The notes beneath the pieces were generated by a model. It was not told the origin of the DNA and made no database searches. It worked only from the letters and a program-made list of their open reading frames with translations. A program made the position numbers and the translations under genes. 64,000 bases of DNA from an uncultured Pelagibacteraceae bacterium (GTDB lineage: Bacteria; Pseudomonadota; Alphaproteobacteria; Pelagibacterales; Pelagibacteraceae), in assembly GCA_902633335.1 (NCBI GenBank), contig CACPFY010000002.1:1-64000 (forward strand). Direction: 5' to 3'. Positions 1 to 7,400 of this stretch are shown here, one piece after another. Every line of letters starts with the position of its first letter. Within the stretch, counting starts at the first letter, position 1.

Positions 1-652
1 ACATTATTGGTATAAACTTTTTTTGAGCTTCAGGATCATTTTTTGCATGCCCATTTATGGTTTCTAAAAACCCTTTGATCGATACTAATGGAGTTTTTAA
101 TTCATGACTAACATTTGCTACAAAATCTGATTTGAATTTTTGTGCTTTTACAATTTCAGTATAATCTTTTAAAAAAAGATTTATGGTATCTGGATCATCA
201 GAAAAAATACTTTCGCCGATCATGATATAAACTTTAAAAAATTGAAAGGAAGGCTGACTCAACTCTAAATCCATATTAATAGTTTTTCTTTTATTTACAA
301 CTAAATCAATATTTTGTAGCAGATCAGGAACTCTTAATATTGTAGCAATATGTTTACCAAGACTTTCTTTGCCAAATTTATTTTTAGCGCTTGGATTTAA
401 ATACTTTATATTTTTATATTTATCTAAAATTATTAAATAATCATCTAATTGATTTAATATTGCTCCTTTCTGAGGGTCGTCCTCAATATCTTCGTTGGTA
501 ATATCTTGAACTTCTTGATATAAATTTTCAGTTTGTTTTTGATCTCTAACTTCACTTCTGGCATCAAATCCGGCCTTGATGAATTTTGCAGAAACTAGAA
601 TAACAACGATTGAAATAATTGCAGCTAGCGATAAAAATAATAATGTCATCAT
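1..652 (-). CDS. phoR: Phosphate-regulon sensor histidine kinase PhoR (N-terminal part)
   Basis: The reading frame is open from an ATG at 652 to the window edge, giving the first 217 residues; the catalytic ATPase domain lies outside. A hydrophobic segment at about residues 3-21 anchors it in the inner membrane. A PAS-like region follows (about 65-160), then the phospho-acceptor helix with H-box VSHELKTPL, the histidine being about residue 183. This layout and the H-box context fit PhoR, which phosphorylates PhoB when phosphate is scarce. It lies downstream of and codirectional with agt and plcP, consistent with a phosphate role. A second ATG at 649 is an alternative start. The PhoR name rests on motif and context; another PAS kinase is possible. 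Confidence 0.8.
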   Translation of the reverse strand, partial: MMTLLFLSLAAIISIVVILVSAKFIKAGFDARSEVRDQKQTENLYQEVQDITNEDIEDDPQKGAILNQLDDYLIILDKYKNIKYLNPSAKNKFGKESLGKHIATILRVPDLLQNIDLVVNKRKTINMDLELSQPSFQFFKVYIMIGESIFSDDPDTINLFLKDYTEIVKAQKFKSDFVANVSHELKTPLVSIKGFLETINGHAKNDPEAQKKFIPIM

Positions 653-687
653 TGTTTAAGTTTTCCTAAAACATTTATAAGAATTGC

Positions 688-703
688 TTCATATAAATAT
701 GAA
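688..703. repeat. Perfect inverted repeat between phoR promoter and gene
   Basis: TTCATAT-AA-ATATGAA is a perfect 7+7 base dyad. It sits directly downstream of the candidate -10 box of phoR, where a repressor operator would sit. It could equally be a chance A+T dyad. No regulator is identified. Confidence 0.35.
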
Positions 704-731
704 ATTATAACTTAAACTTTAAATTATGCAA
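704..731 (-). promoter_or_regulatory. Candidate sigma-70-type promoter of phoR
   Basis: On the minus strand a TTGCAT box (731-726) and a perfect TATAAT (709-704) are separated by 16 bases, about 50 bases upstream of the phoR ATG. Immediately downstream of the -10 box lies the inverted repeat at 688-703. In so A+T-rich a genome such matches arise by chance, so this is a candidate only. Confidence 0.4.
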
Positions 732-741
732 AATATAGAGG

Positions 742-1773
742 TCAATTAGGTGCAGTGTTAGCTAAAAATATTTTAGCACAGTTCTCCCAAGTATATTTTT
801 TAGCTATTTCTTTACAATCGTCTCTATTTAATTTTAAAGCTTCTAGAGCGGCTACTTTTAAATCTTTATTTAAAACACCACCATTCGTTCCCTCTAAAAT
901 ATCTTTTGGACCTGTAACTGGATAGGCTGCAACAGGTGTTCCGCATTGTAAACCTTCAATAATAACTATACCAAAAGTATCTGTTAAGCTCGGCATAACA
1001 AAAACATCTGCTGATGCAAAGTAAGATGCTAACTCACCATTTGTTTTCTCGCCTTTAAAAATGACATTAGGAAATTCTTGTTTTAATTTTTTTAAATCTG
1101 GCCCCTTTCCTACTACAATTTTAGTTCCTTCTAGATCAAGATTAAGAAAAGCTCTAATATTTTTCTCAATGGAAACTCTACCTACATATAGCCAAATAGG
1201 TCTTTTATATTCTAAATTAAGGCGCCTGGGGTTTTTAAATGCTCCATGATTGGCCCCTCGTGTCCAAACAGTGAGTTTTTCTGGATCAAAACCAATTTTT
1301 TTTAAATCCTCTTTCATTGATTTTGTAGTTACTAAAGTTTTGTAAGCGGCTGAGTGAAAGTTTTTGAGAAATTTTTGAGGTATTTTAATAGGTATAAAAG
1401 GTGCGTAAAGTTTAATATATTTATCGAAAGACGTGTGGTAACTGGTTGTAAATTTTAAATTATTTTTTAAACAATATCTTCTTGCAAAGTAACCCAGCGT
1501 ATCTTCTGTGGCTATATGGATAACTAACTTTTCTTTATTTTTTTTAGCAAATTCTAACTCTTTTTGAATCATTCTTCCAACTTTAGGCCATACATTTAAA
1601 GCAATTTTAATATCATTATATTTAGGCAACGGAACAGTCAAAAAATTTACTGGAGTTATAAAGTTAACAGTATGCCCAAGTTTTTTTAATTCTTCTTTTA
1701 ATTGTTCAAGGGTTCTCACTACACCATTTATTACCTGTTCTTTGCAAGCTCCTGTGACTATTAATATTCTCAT
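742..1773 (-). CDS. agt: GT4-family glycosyltransferase, probable diacylglycerol glycosyltransferase
   Basis: A 343-residue two-domain GT-B glycosyltransferase. The N-terminus (MRILIVTGAC) and a glycine-rich VNGVVRTL stretch resemble sulfolipid and DAG glycosyltransferases. The C-terminal domain has YVGRVSIEKN and the nucleotide-sugar site DTFGIVIIEGLQCGTPV (about 265-282). It starts 3 bases after plcP stops, so the two are cotranscribed. PlcP-Agt pairs are known from SAR11 and other marine bacteria: PlcP releases diacylglycerol from phospholipids and Agt glycosylates it, making phosphorus-free glycolipids under phosphate starvation. The name rests on this pairing plus the family; the sugar donor cannot be read from sequence. 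Confidence 0.85.
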   Translation of the reverse strand: MRILIVTGACKEQVINGVVRTLEQLKEELKKLGHTVNFITPVNFLTVPLPKYNDIKIALNVWPKVGRMIQKELEFAKKNKEKLVIHIATEDTLGYFARRYCLKNNLKFTTSYHTSFDKYIKLYAPFIPIKIPQKFLKNFHSAAYKTLVTTKSMKEDLKKIGFDPEKLTVWTRGANHGAFKNPRRLNLEYKRPIWLYVGRVSIEKNIRAFLNLDLEGTKIVVGKGPDLKKLKQEFPNVIFKGEKTNGELASYFASADVFVMPSLTDTFGIVIIEGLQCGTPVAAYPVTGPKDILEGTNGGVLNKDLKVAALEALKLNRDDCKEIAKKYTWENCAKIFLANTAPN

Positions 1774-1776
1774 GGA

Positions 1777-2592
1777 TTATTTATTAACGATTTTTAAATA
1801 TGGTTCGTAATTTACAACTTCTTCTCTTATTTTGTCCCAATCTATAACTTCCATTCTACCATCAAAATGCTCAACTAAAAATGTTGCTCCCTCAACCCAG
1901 TCGCCACAGTTTAGGTAATTTATTCCATCAAGATTTTGGTTTGCAGCATGATGTATATGACCACATATAATACCATCAGCTTTTTTCTTCTTTGCGTAAT
2001 TTGCTAAGGTCTTTTCATAGTCACCAATATACTTAACTGCATTTTTAACTTTATGTTTTAGATATTTTGCTAAAGACCAATTTGGCTTTTTGAATAATCT
2101 TCTGATGAAATTTATTACTACATTAAATTCTAACAGAAAGCTGTATGCTACTGCTCCAACTTTTGATAACCAAGGTGCATATTTCATTACACCGTCCCAT
2201 GCATCGCCGTGTATTACTATATATTTTTTATTATCACTTGAAACATGTAAGCAGCGGTTTATAACTTCGATACCACCAAAATGAAGTGGTAAAAATTTTC
2301 TAAAAACGTCATCATGATTACCAATTATATATTTTACTTTTGTTCCGTGTCTTGCTTTTCTTAAGGTTTTTTGAATAACGTCATTATGTTCCTGAGGCCA
2401 ATAAAAATTATTTTTCAAAGCCCATATATCAATAATGTCACCTACGAGATATAAATTTTCTGATTTTGAATGCTTATAAAATTCAAGTAGCTTATTTGCA
2501 GAACTTTTTCTGTGTCCTAAATGAACATCACTTATAAAAATGCTTTTATAATTTAAAATTTTTCCTTTAGATTTTGTTTGAATTGTTTCCAT
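1777..2592 (-). CDS. plcP: Phospholipase C-like metallophosphoesterase PlcP
   Basis: A calcineurin-like phosphoesterase related to UDP-2,3-diacylglucosamine hydrolase. The metal-binding blocks appear in order: DVHLGHR, GDIIDIW, GNHDDVF, IHGDAWD and CGHIHHA. In marine bacteria this family (PlcP) cleaves membrane glycerophospholipids to diacylglycerol during phosphate limitation. The adjoining downstream agt would use that product. The frame is open to an ATG at 2631, but I prefer the ATG at 2592 (271 residues), because the Pho-box-like site and -10-like TATAT lie between the two starts. Neither start has a clear Shine-Dalgarno. LpxH-type activity is the alternative, less likely beside agt and phoR. 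Confidence 0.83.
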   Translation of the reverse strand: METIQTKSKGKILNYKSIFISDVHLGHRKSSANKLLEFYKHSKSENLYLVGDIIDIWALKNNFYWPQEHNDVIQKTLRKARHGTKVKYIIGNHDDVFRKFLPLHFGGIEVINRCLHVSSDNKKYIVIHGDAWDGVMKYAPWLSKVGAVAYSFLLEFNVVINFIRRLFKKPNWSLAKYLKHKVKNAVKYIGDYEKTLANYAKKKKADGIICGHIHHAANQNLDGINYLNCGDWVEGATFLVEHFDGRMEVIDWDKIREEVVNYEPYLKIVNK

Positions 2593-2636
2593 AAATTTAA
2601 TAAAACGAATCTCTAGTAACAGTTGAATCATATAAA

Positions 2637-2655
2637 TGTTACAGAATTGTTAAAA
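2637..2655 (-). promoter_or_regulatory. Pho-box-like site upstream of plcP-agt
   Basis: Read on the minus strand, TTTAACA-ATTC-TGTAACA has the 7-4-7 layout of a PhoB box (CTGTCAT repeats every 11 bases). The second repeat is closer to consensus than the first. A T/A-rich -10-like element (TTTATATGA) follows at about 2636-2628, and the plcP ATG at 2592 is about 45 bases away. The site abuts the ATG of the divergent lipid kinase, so it could affect both genes. Inferred from spacing and context. Confidence 0.4.
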
Positions 2656-2656
2656 A

Positions 2657-3553
2657 ATGATTAAGAAACTAAATTTTGCAGTTATATTCAACGCCAATGC
2701 AGCAGGCGGTAGAAAACTTAAGTTAATTAATAAGGTCATTTATCTTCTAGAGAAAAATCACACTGTAGAACTTTTTAAAACTCAAAGTGAAGAACATGCG
2801 AGAAAAGTGTTTAAAGAATTGTCTAATAAACAATTTGATCGATTAGTATTTGCTGGAGGTGACGGAAGTGTTTGCTTTGGTATCAATGAAATGTTTAAAA
2901 GTGACAATTTAAAAGACAAATTAGTTGGATACATACCTGCAGGTACTGCAAATATTCTGCAAATAGAAACTCAAATTAAGAAAAAGGCTGAGGAGATTTA
3001 CAATGTCCTCGTATCAGATAATCATAAGAAAATTTCATTAGCAAAAATAAATGATAAGTATTTTTTCTTAATGGCTGGTGTAGGTTTTGACTCTAGAATT
3101 GTTGAGTCCATAAATACAAATATTAAAAAGTATCTCGGAAAAGTAATTTTTGCTTTTAAAGGTTTTCAGCATTTTTTATTTTTAAAGAATAATAAAATGG
3201 AGGTTGAGTTAGAAAATGAAAAAATAATGGCTGATTGGATTTTATGTACTAATTCAAAATACTATGCTGGTCCCCATTCTATTACAAACGATACAAATAT
3301 ATTTGAAAACAAGATAGTGGCTTACATATTTAAAGACCTAACCAGAATAAAATTGCTTTACTATGTTTGGTTAATATTGACTAAGGGTGACTTAGGTCCA
3401 GCAAAAAGTGTGATCAAAAAAGAACTGGACAGATTAAAAATAAATGGTGTTAACAATAAAGTTCTATCTCAGGTTGACGGTGAAAATTGTGGTTACGTAA
3501 ACAGTCTTGAAATCCAAAAAACAGACAGGTTCATCAATTTATTAGTTCCGTAA
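2657..3553 (+). CDS. Diacylglycerol/lipid kinase (DAGK catalytic family)
   Basis: A 298-residue member of the DagK/YegS/sphingosine-kinase family. It has an N-terminal nucleotide-binding domain with VIFNANAAGG, the diagnostic FAGGDGSVCFG (about residues 70-80) and PAGTANI, and a beta-rich C-terminal domain with LMAGVGFDS and a late QVDGE. Such enzymes phosphorylate diacylglycerol to phosphatidic acid with ATP. It is divergent from plcP with a very short spacer. Kinase and PlcP would act on the same DAG pool in opposite directions: one feeds glycolipid synthesis, the other returns DAG to phospholipid. The substrate is inferred from context. No Shine-Dalgarno is visible, so a leaderless message is possible. 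Confidence 0.8.
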   Translation: MIKKLNFAVIFNANAAGGRKLKLINKVIYLLEKNHTVELFKTQSEEHARKVFKELSNKQFDRLVFAGGDGSVCFGINEMFKSDNLKDKLVGYIPAGTANILQIETQIKKKAEEIYNVLVSDNHKKISLAKINDKYFFLMAGVGFDSRIVESINTNIKKYLGKVIFAFKGFQHFLFLKNNKMEVELENEKIMADWILCTNSKYYAGPHSITNDTNIFENKIVAYIFKDLTRIKLLYYVWLILTKGDLGPAKSVIKKELDRLKINGVNNKVLSQVDGENCGYVNSLEIQKTDRFINLLVP

Positions 3554-3659
3554 AATTTTCTAAATTTTTTTTCAACTTTTAGTTTAAAAGGTTTTTCTAA
3601 ATTTCATTTGAAAACTTTTTAAAACTGTTCTAAGATTTTTAAGTTTTTGGAGGAACAAT

Positions 3660-3860
3660 ATGAAAAAAAAATTGAAAAAAAACGAAAAAAAGAAAAAGAA
3701 AATACTAAAATCAATCGATAAGCTTAAAAATAAAATAAGCACTAAACAAAAAAAACTATCAAAGGTTGAACTAAAGATAGCTAGTCTCGAGAAAAAAATT
3801 GCTGAAAAAAAAGCTAGCAAAAATAATAAAGAGCCTATCGCAGCATCTTTAAATAATTAG
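3660..3860 (+). CDS. Small lysine-rich coiled-coil protein
   Basis: A 66-residue protein of unknown function. It begins with a run of lysines (MKKKLKKNEKKKKK) and continues as a probable coiled coil (about residues 20-52, heptad-like I/L/V spacing), ending in a short neutral tail. A strong Shine-Dalgarno (GGAGG, 3650-3654) sits six bases before the ATG and a clear terminator follows, so it is very likely expressed as a monocistronic unit. The charge suggests binding to nucleic acid or the ribosome; that is inference. I do not recognise the family. Confidence 0.7.
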   Translation: MKKKLKKNEKKKKKILKSIDKLKNKISTKQKKLSKVELKIASLEKKIAEKKASKNNKEPIAASLNN

Positions 3861-3879
3861 TTTATATAGAAATTAAATG

Positions 3880-3910
3880 CCCCTGATCCTAAAAATCAGG
3901 GGTTTATTTT
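3880..3910 (+). terminator. Rho-independent terminator
   Basis: CCCCTGAT (3880-3887) pairs perfectly with ATCAGGGG (3895-3902) around a 7-base loop and is followed by TTTATTTT. It ends the small lysine-rich gene. The convergent SMR-like gene stops inside its T tract. Confidence 0.85.
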
Positions 3911-4248
3911 AATTCACCAAAAAGGTTTAAAAGTATTACTCCTGAAACAATTAAGATTAATCCAACAGTTCCATAAAGGTTTGGGGTTTGATTATATTTA
4001 AATATTCCAAATAATGTAACTGCGGTTATCGTTAATGCTCCGTAGGTCGCATAAGTAAATCCAACTGGAATTATTGTCATTGCTCTAGATAAACAAAAAA
4101 TACAAACAACAATACTTGAAATACAAAAAAGTGTAGGTGTAAGCTTAGTAAAACTTTCTGTAGTTTTTAAAAAACCGTTAGTGGCAATACCTGTAATGAT
4201 TGCAAGAGTTAAATAAATATATCCTGAAAATAAACTTAAACTTTTCAT
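3904..4248 (-). CDS. SMR/EmrE-like small membrane protein without the conserved glutamate
   Basis: A 114-residue, four-helix membrane protein that aligns without gaps to EmrE over its first helix (YIYL...ESFTKL versus YIYL...EGFTRL) and ends with the family's GxxLIxxGVxLLNL pattern. In EmrE and nearly all relatives, Glu14 in helix 1 binds the proton and the substrate. Here the aligned residue is glycine (AIITGIATNG) and no acidic residue replaces it in helix 1. The Trp63 position is tyrosine. Drug/proton antiport by the usual mechanism therefore looks unlikely. It overlaps the upstream SDR gene by four bases, so the two are translationally coupled. Confidence 0.75.
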   Translation of the reverse strand: MKSLSLFSGYIYLTLAIITGIATNGFLKTTESFTKLTPTLFCISSIVVCIFCLSRAMTIIPVGFTYATYGALTITAVTLFGIFKYNQTPNLYGTVGLILIVSGVILLNLFGELK

Positions 4249-5192
4249 TTTGCTTTTGCGAATTGCCCTCCATCACGATAACGCCATAACCATTTTTCCA
4301 TAGCTTGTTCGACGTCTTTTGGCTTTATATCTAAATCACTAATTGTAAGTTCTTTATTTGAAACAACGTTATCAGCTTCTGATAAAATTTCACATTGATC
4401 TCTTGTTAAAACTGGTGGGATCGGTAATAAACTTAAAATTGAACTTTGAATTTTCGCTATAGCCATAGGCATCTCTATAACAAATCTTTTTTTATTAATA
4501 GTTTTCATTATAGATTTTACCATATCACCAAAACTTATTACTGTAGGACCACCTATCTCGTAAATTTTACCTTCGTTCTTTTTTGCTTGTATGGCTTTAA
4601 TAATAGCATCAGCTACATCCGTTACCATTATCGGTTGAAATTTATAATCTATTCCCACAATTGGAATTACTGGTGAAAAACTTAATTTTGAAAACAAATT
4701 TGTAAAATTATCTTCAGGTCCGCATACAACACTTGGTCTTATAATTACGGTATTTTTAAAGTTCATTAGAGATTTTTGCTCTCCAGCAAATTTTGATCTT
4801 TGATATGCCGATTTTGAATCTTTATTGGCTCCTATTGCAGAAACATGAATATATTTTTTTACTTTATGTTTTTCACATAATCTTGAAATAATATCTGGGA
4901 TATCTGAGTGAATTTTTGTAAATTTTTGCTTTCTATTTTCAAATAATATTCCAATTAAATTAATGACCACATCTGAATTACTGATAGCTTCTTCTATTTT
5001 ATCAAAATTGTTTGAATTGAAATCAATTAACTCTACCGATCCTGGAGGTGCTTGAGTCTTAAGATAACCCTTTTGAAAGGCCTTTCTGGTAGGAATGATG
5101 CATCTGAACTGTTTATTCGTCAAATTTCGAACAAGATATCGTCCTATAAATCCACCACCGCCAAGGATTGTTGCTATTGGGTAATTGTTCAT
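4245..5192 (-). CDS. NDUFA9-like NAD(P)-binding complex I subunit/assembly family protein
   Basis: A 315-residue atypical short-chain dehydrogenase/reductase. The N-terminal nucleotide site is LGGGGFIGRYLV (about residues 9-20), with NLIGIL, HVSAIGA and a YQRSK segment further on. Alphaproteobacteria carry this family as the relative of mitochondrial NDUFA9, a complex I accessory subunit that binds NADPH; proteins of this fold also act as quinone-biosynthesis or assembly factors. It is translated with the SMR-like gene and is divergent from rnd across 14 bases. The electron-transport role is inferred from the family. Confidence 0.75.
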   Translation of the reverse strand: MNNYPIATILGGGGFIGRYLVRNLTNKQFRCIIPTRKAFQKGYLKTQAPPGSVELIDFNSNNFDKIEEAISNSDVVINLIGILFENRKQKFTKIHSDIPDIISRLCEKHKVKKYIHVSAIGANKDSKSAYQRSKFAGEQKSLMNFKNTVIIRPSVVCGPEDNFTNLFSKLSFSPVIPIVGIDYKFQPIMVTDVADAIIKAIQAKKNEGKIYEIGGPTVISFGDMVKSIMKTINKKRFVIEMPMAIAKIQSSILSLLPIPPVLTRDQCEILSEADNVVSNKELTISDLDIKPKDVEQAMEKWLWRYRDGGQFAKAK

Positions 5193-5206
5193 GGTAATTA
5201 GATAAT

Positions 5207-5833
5207 ATGGTAAAAATTCATAGATTAAAAGGCGACATTACTCCCACAATAGCTAGTTCATTTAAAGGAAGTATTGCAATAGATACTGAAGCAACTGGAC
5301 TGAAAATTCCAGAAAGAGATAAATTAAGTTTAATACAAATCTGTGGTGAGGATGGCGAAGTTTATATTATTCAACCTAATCGAAATAATTATAAAGCTCC
5401 AAACTTGGTTTCTTTATTAGAAAATGAAAAAATTTTAAAAATAGGTCATTTCTTAAGATTTGACAAAAATGCTTTAGAATATTTTTTAAAATGTAAGATG
5501 AAGAATATTTTCGACACTAAAATTGCATCTAAAGTTGTAAGAACTTATACCGATCAACATGGTTTAAAAAACTTAGTTTTTGAATTTTGCAATAAAAATT
5601 TGGATAAAAGACAAGGTAGTTCAGACTGGAATAAAGACTTGGATGAGTTAACTGACAAACAATTAGAATATGCAGCAGGTGATGTTATCTACTTGCATAA
5701 AATTAAAGCACAATTAGAAAAGATGCTTGTAAGAGAGAAAAGAATGGATCTATTTAAAAGATGTATAAGTTTTTTAGATACAAGAATCGAATTAGATCAG
5801 AATGGTTTTAAATTTGATATTTTTGAACACTAA
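5207..5833 (+). CDS. rnd: Ribonuclease D-type 3'-5' exonuclease
   Basis: A 208-residue DEDDy exonuclease. ExoI is IAIDTEATGL (Asp and Glu), ExoII is IGHFLRFDKNAL and ExoIII is YAAGDVIYL. It consists of the catalytic domain only and lacks the HRDC domains of E. coli RNase D (about 375 residues), which is common in alphaproteobacteria. It would trim tRNA or other RNA 3' ends. Its TAA overlaps the kdsD ATG (TAATG at 5831-5835), so it heads the plus-strand run. Confidence 0.85.
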   Translation: MVKIHRLKGDITPTIASSFKGSIAIDTEATGLKIPERDKLSLIQICGEDGEVYIIQPNRNNYKAPNLVSLLENEKILKIGHFLRFDKNALEYFLKCKMKNIFDTKIASKVVRTYTDQHGLKNLVFEFCNKNLDKRQGSSDWNKDLDELTDKQLEYAAGDVIYLHKIKAQLEKMLVREKRMDLFKRCISFLDTRIELDQNGFKFDIFEH

Positions 5834-6816
5834 TGAATAAAAATAATTACATAAAATTAGCTAAAAAATCTGCTGCTAAACAAATATCTGAATTAAAAAA
5901 AATAAATAAAGTTTTTAATAGCTCTTTTGTGAAAGCTGTAGAGTCTATATATCAATGCCGCGGAAAAGTAATTTGTGCTGGAATTGGAAAGTCAGGCTTA
6001 ATCGCAAGAAAAGTTTCTGCAACTTTATCCTCGGTTGGAATATCTTCTTTTTTCTTAAGTCCTAGTGAAGCTAATCATGGTGATCTTGGTCAAATAGATA
6101 GAAAAGATTTACTTTTAGTTTTTTCTTATTCAGGAAATACCACAGAACTTACAAGTATTTTAAAATACGCAAATAGATTCAATATTAAAATAATAGGTGT
6201 TGCTTCGAAGCCTGATAGCACTTTGATAAAAGCAAGTGATGTTAAGATACTTATACCAATAGTCAAAGAAGCAGATCCAACGGGAATGGTGCCAACATCT
6301 AGCACAAGTATAACTTTGTTATTTGGGGACTGTTTAGCCGTAGCTTTGATGAATAAAATTAAGTTTTCAAAAGAACGCTTTAAAGTATTTCACCCAGGTG
6401 GAAATATTGGTCAAACACTATTACTTGTAAAAGATATAATGGTAAAAGGCTCAAAAATTCCAAAAATTAAAATTACAAGTAATATTAGTGAGGCGACAAA
6501 ACAAATTACAAAATATAATTTGGGTTTAGCAATCGTTATGAATAAAAATAGAGTCGAAGGAATATTGACTGATGGTGATACTAGAAGAAGTTTAAGATAT
6601 AATTTAAAGTCCCAGAATTTAAAAAAAATTATGAACTCTAACCCGGTTTTTATTTCTGAAAACTCCACAGCTTCCAAAGCATTATCAATCATGAACAAGA
6701 GAAAAATAACAAGTCTTCTAGTTACCTCAGAAAAAAAAATGAACAGTAAAAGTAAGAATAAAATCCTTAAGGGTATTATTCATATTCACTCATTGCTACA
6801 ATCTGGAATAAAATGA
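5833..6816 (+). CDS. kdsD: Arabinose-5-phosphate isomerase (KdsD/KpsF)
   Basis: A 327-residue protein with an N-terminal SIS sugar-isomerase domain (GIGKSGLIARKVSATLSSVG, about residues 50-70; SPSEANHGDLG; FSYSGNT) and two C-terminal CBS domains (about 200-327). It converts ribulose-5-phosphate to arabinose-5-phosphate, the first step of KDO synthesis for lipopolysaccharide. The following lptC and lptB genes are the usual neighbours and support a lipopolysaccharide role. Length is normal for the family. Confidence 0.92.
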   Translation: MNKNNYIKLAKKSAAKQISELKKINKVFNSSFVKAVESIYQCRGKVICAGIGKSGLIARKVSATLSSVGISSFFLSPSEANHGDLGQIDRKDLLLVFSYSGNTTELTSILKYANRFNIKIIGVASKPDSTLIKASDVKILIPIVKEADPTGMVPTSSTSITLLFGDCLAVALMNKIKFSKERFKVFHPGGNIGQTLLLVKDIMVKGSKIPKIKITSNISEATKQITKYNLGLAIVMNKNRVEGILTDGDTRRSLRYNLKSQNLKKIMNSNPVFISENSTASKALSIMNKRKITSLLVTSEKKMNSKSKNKILKGIIHIHSLLQSGIK

Positions 6817-7400
6817 GCTATAGAAAAAAAAGGTTAATTTTCATTCAATCAATACTTTTGATGGTGGCAATATTATTGTTATACATTTTTTACTATTATG
6901 ACGGTAAGAATAATAATTTAGAGAAAGAAGTTAAAATCGAGAAAGAAGAATTTGAAAAATTAGGCGAGGAAAATTATTTCGAGGATGTGGAATATAATGG
7001 AATTGACTCAAATGGTAACAGATACAAATTAAAGTCACAGATTGCTTCTTTTGATGATAAAACTCCAGAACTAGTGAACATGATCGGAATGAATGCTACA
7101 TTTTATTTTAAAAATGGAACCATTCTTAAAATATCTGGTAAAACAGGTAAGTATAACAACAAAACTAACGACATGGAATTTAGAGAAGATGTAAAGGTTT
7201 CTCAAGCAGATAACAAAATATTTGCAGACAATTTGGATTATTTTAATTTAGAAAAATTAATAAAAGTATATGGTAATGTTAAAGGAGAAAGTTTAGATGG
7301 AAATTTTTCTTCAGATATCTTAAACTTAGATATAGATAATCAGTCAGCTGATATTTTAATGAATAGAAATGAACAAGTTAATATAAACTTAAAAAGATGA
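6813..7400 (+). CDS. lptC: Lipopolysaccharide export protein LptC
   Basis: A 195-residue bitopic protein with a membrane anchor at about residues 9-28 and a periplasmic beta-rich domain characteristic of LptC/OstA-type beta-jellyrolls (pairs such as MEFREDVKVSQADNKIFAD). LptC hands lipopolysaccharide from the LptB2FG extractor to the periplasmic bridge. It overlaps kdsD and lptB by four bases each. The usual lptA gene between lptC and lptB is absent here. Confidence 0.82.
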   Translation: MSYRKKRLIFIQSILLMVAILLLYIFYYYDGKNNNLEKEVKIEKEEFEKLGEENYFEDVEYNGIDSNGNRYKLKSQIASFDDKTPELVNMIGMNATFYFKNGTILKISGKTGKYNNKTNDMEFREDVKVSQADNKIFADNLDYFNLEKLIKVYGNVKGESLDGNFSSDILNLDIDNQSADILMNRNEQVNINLKR

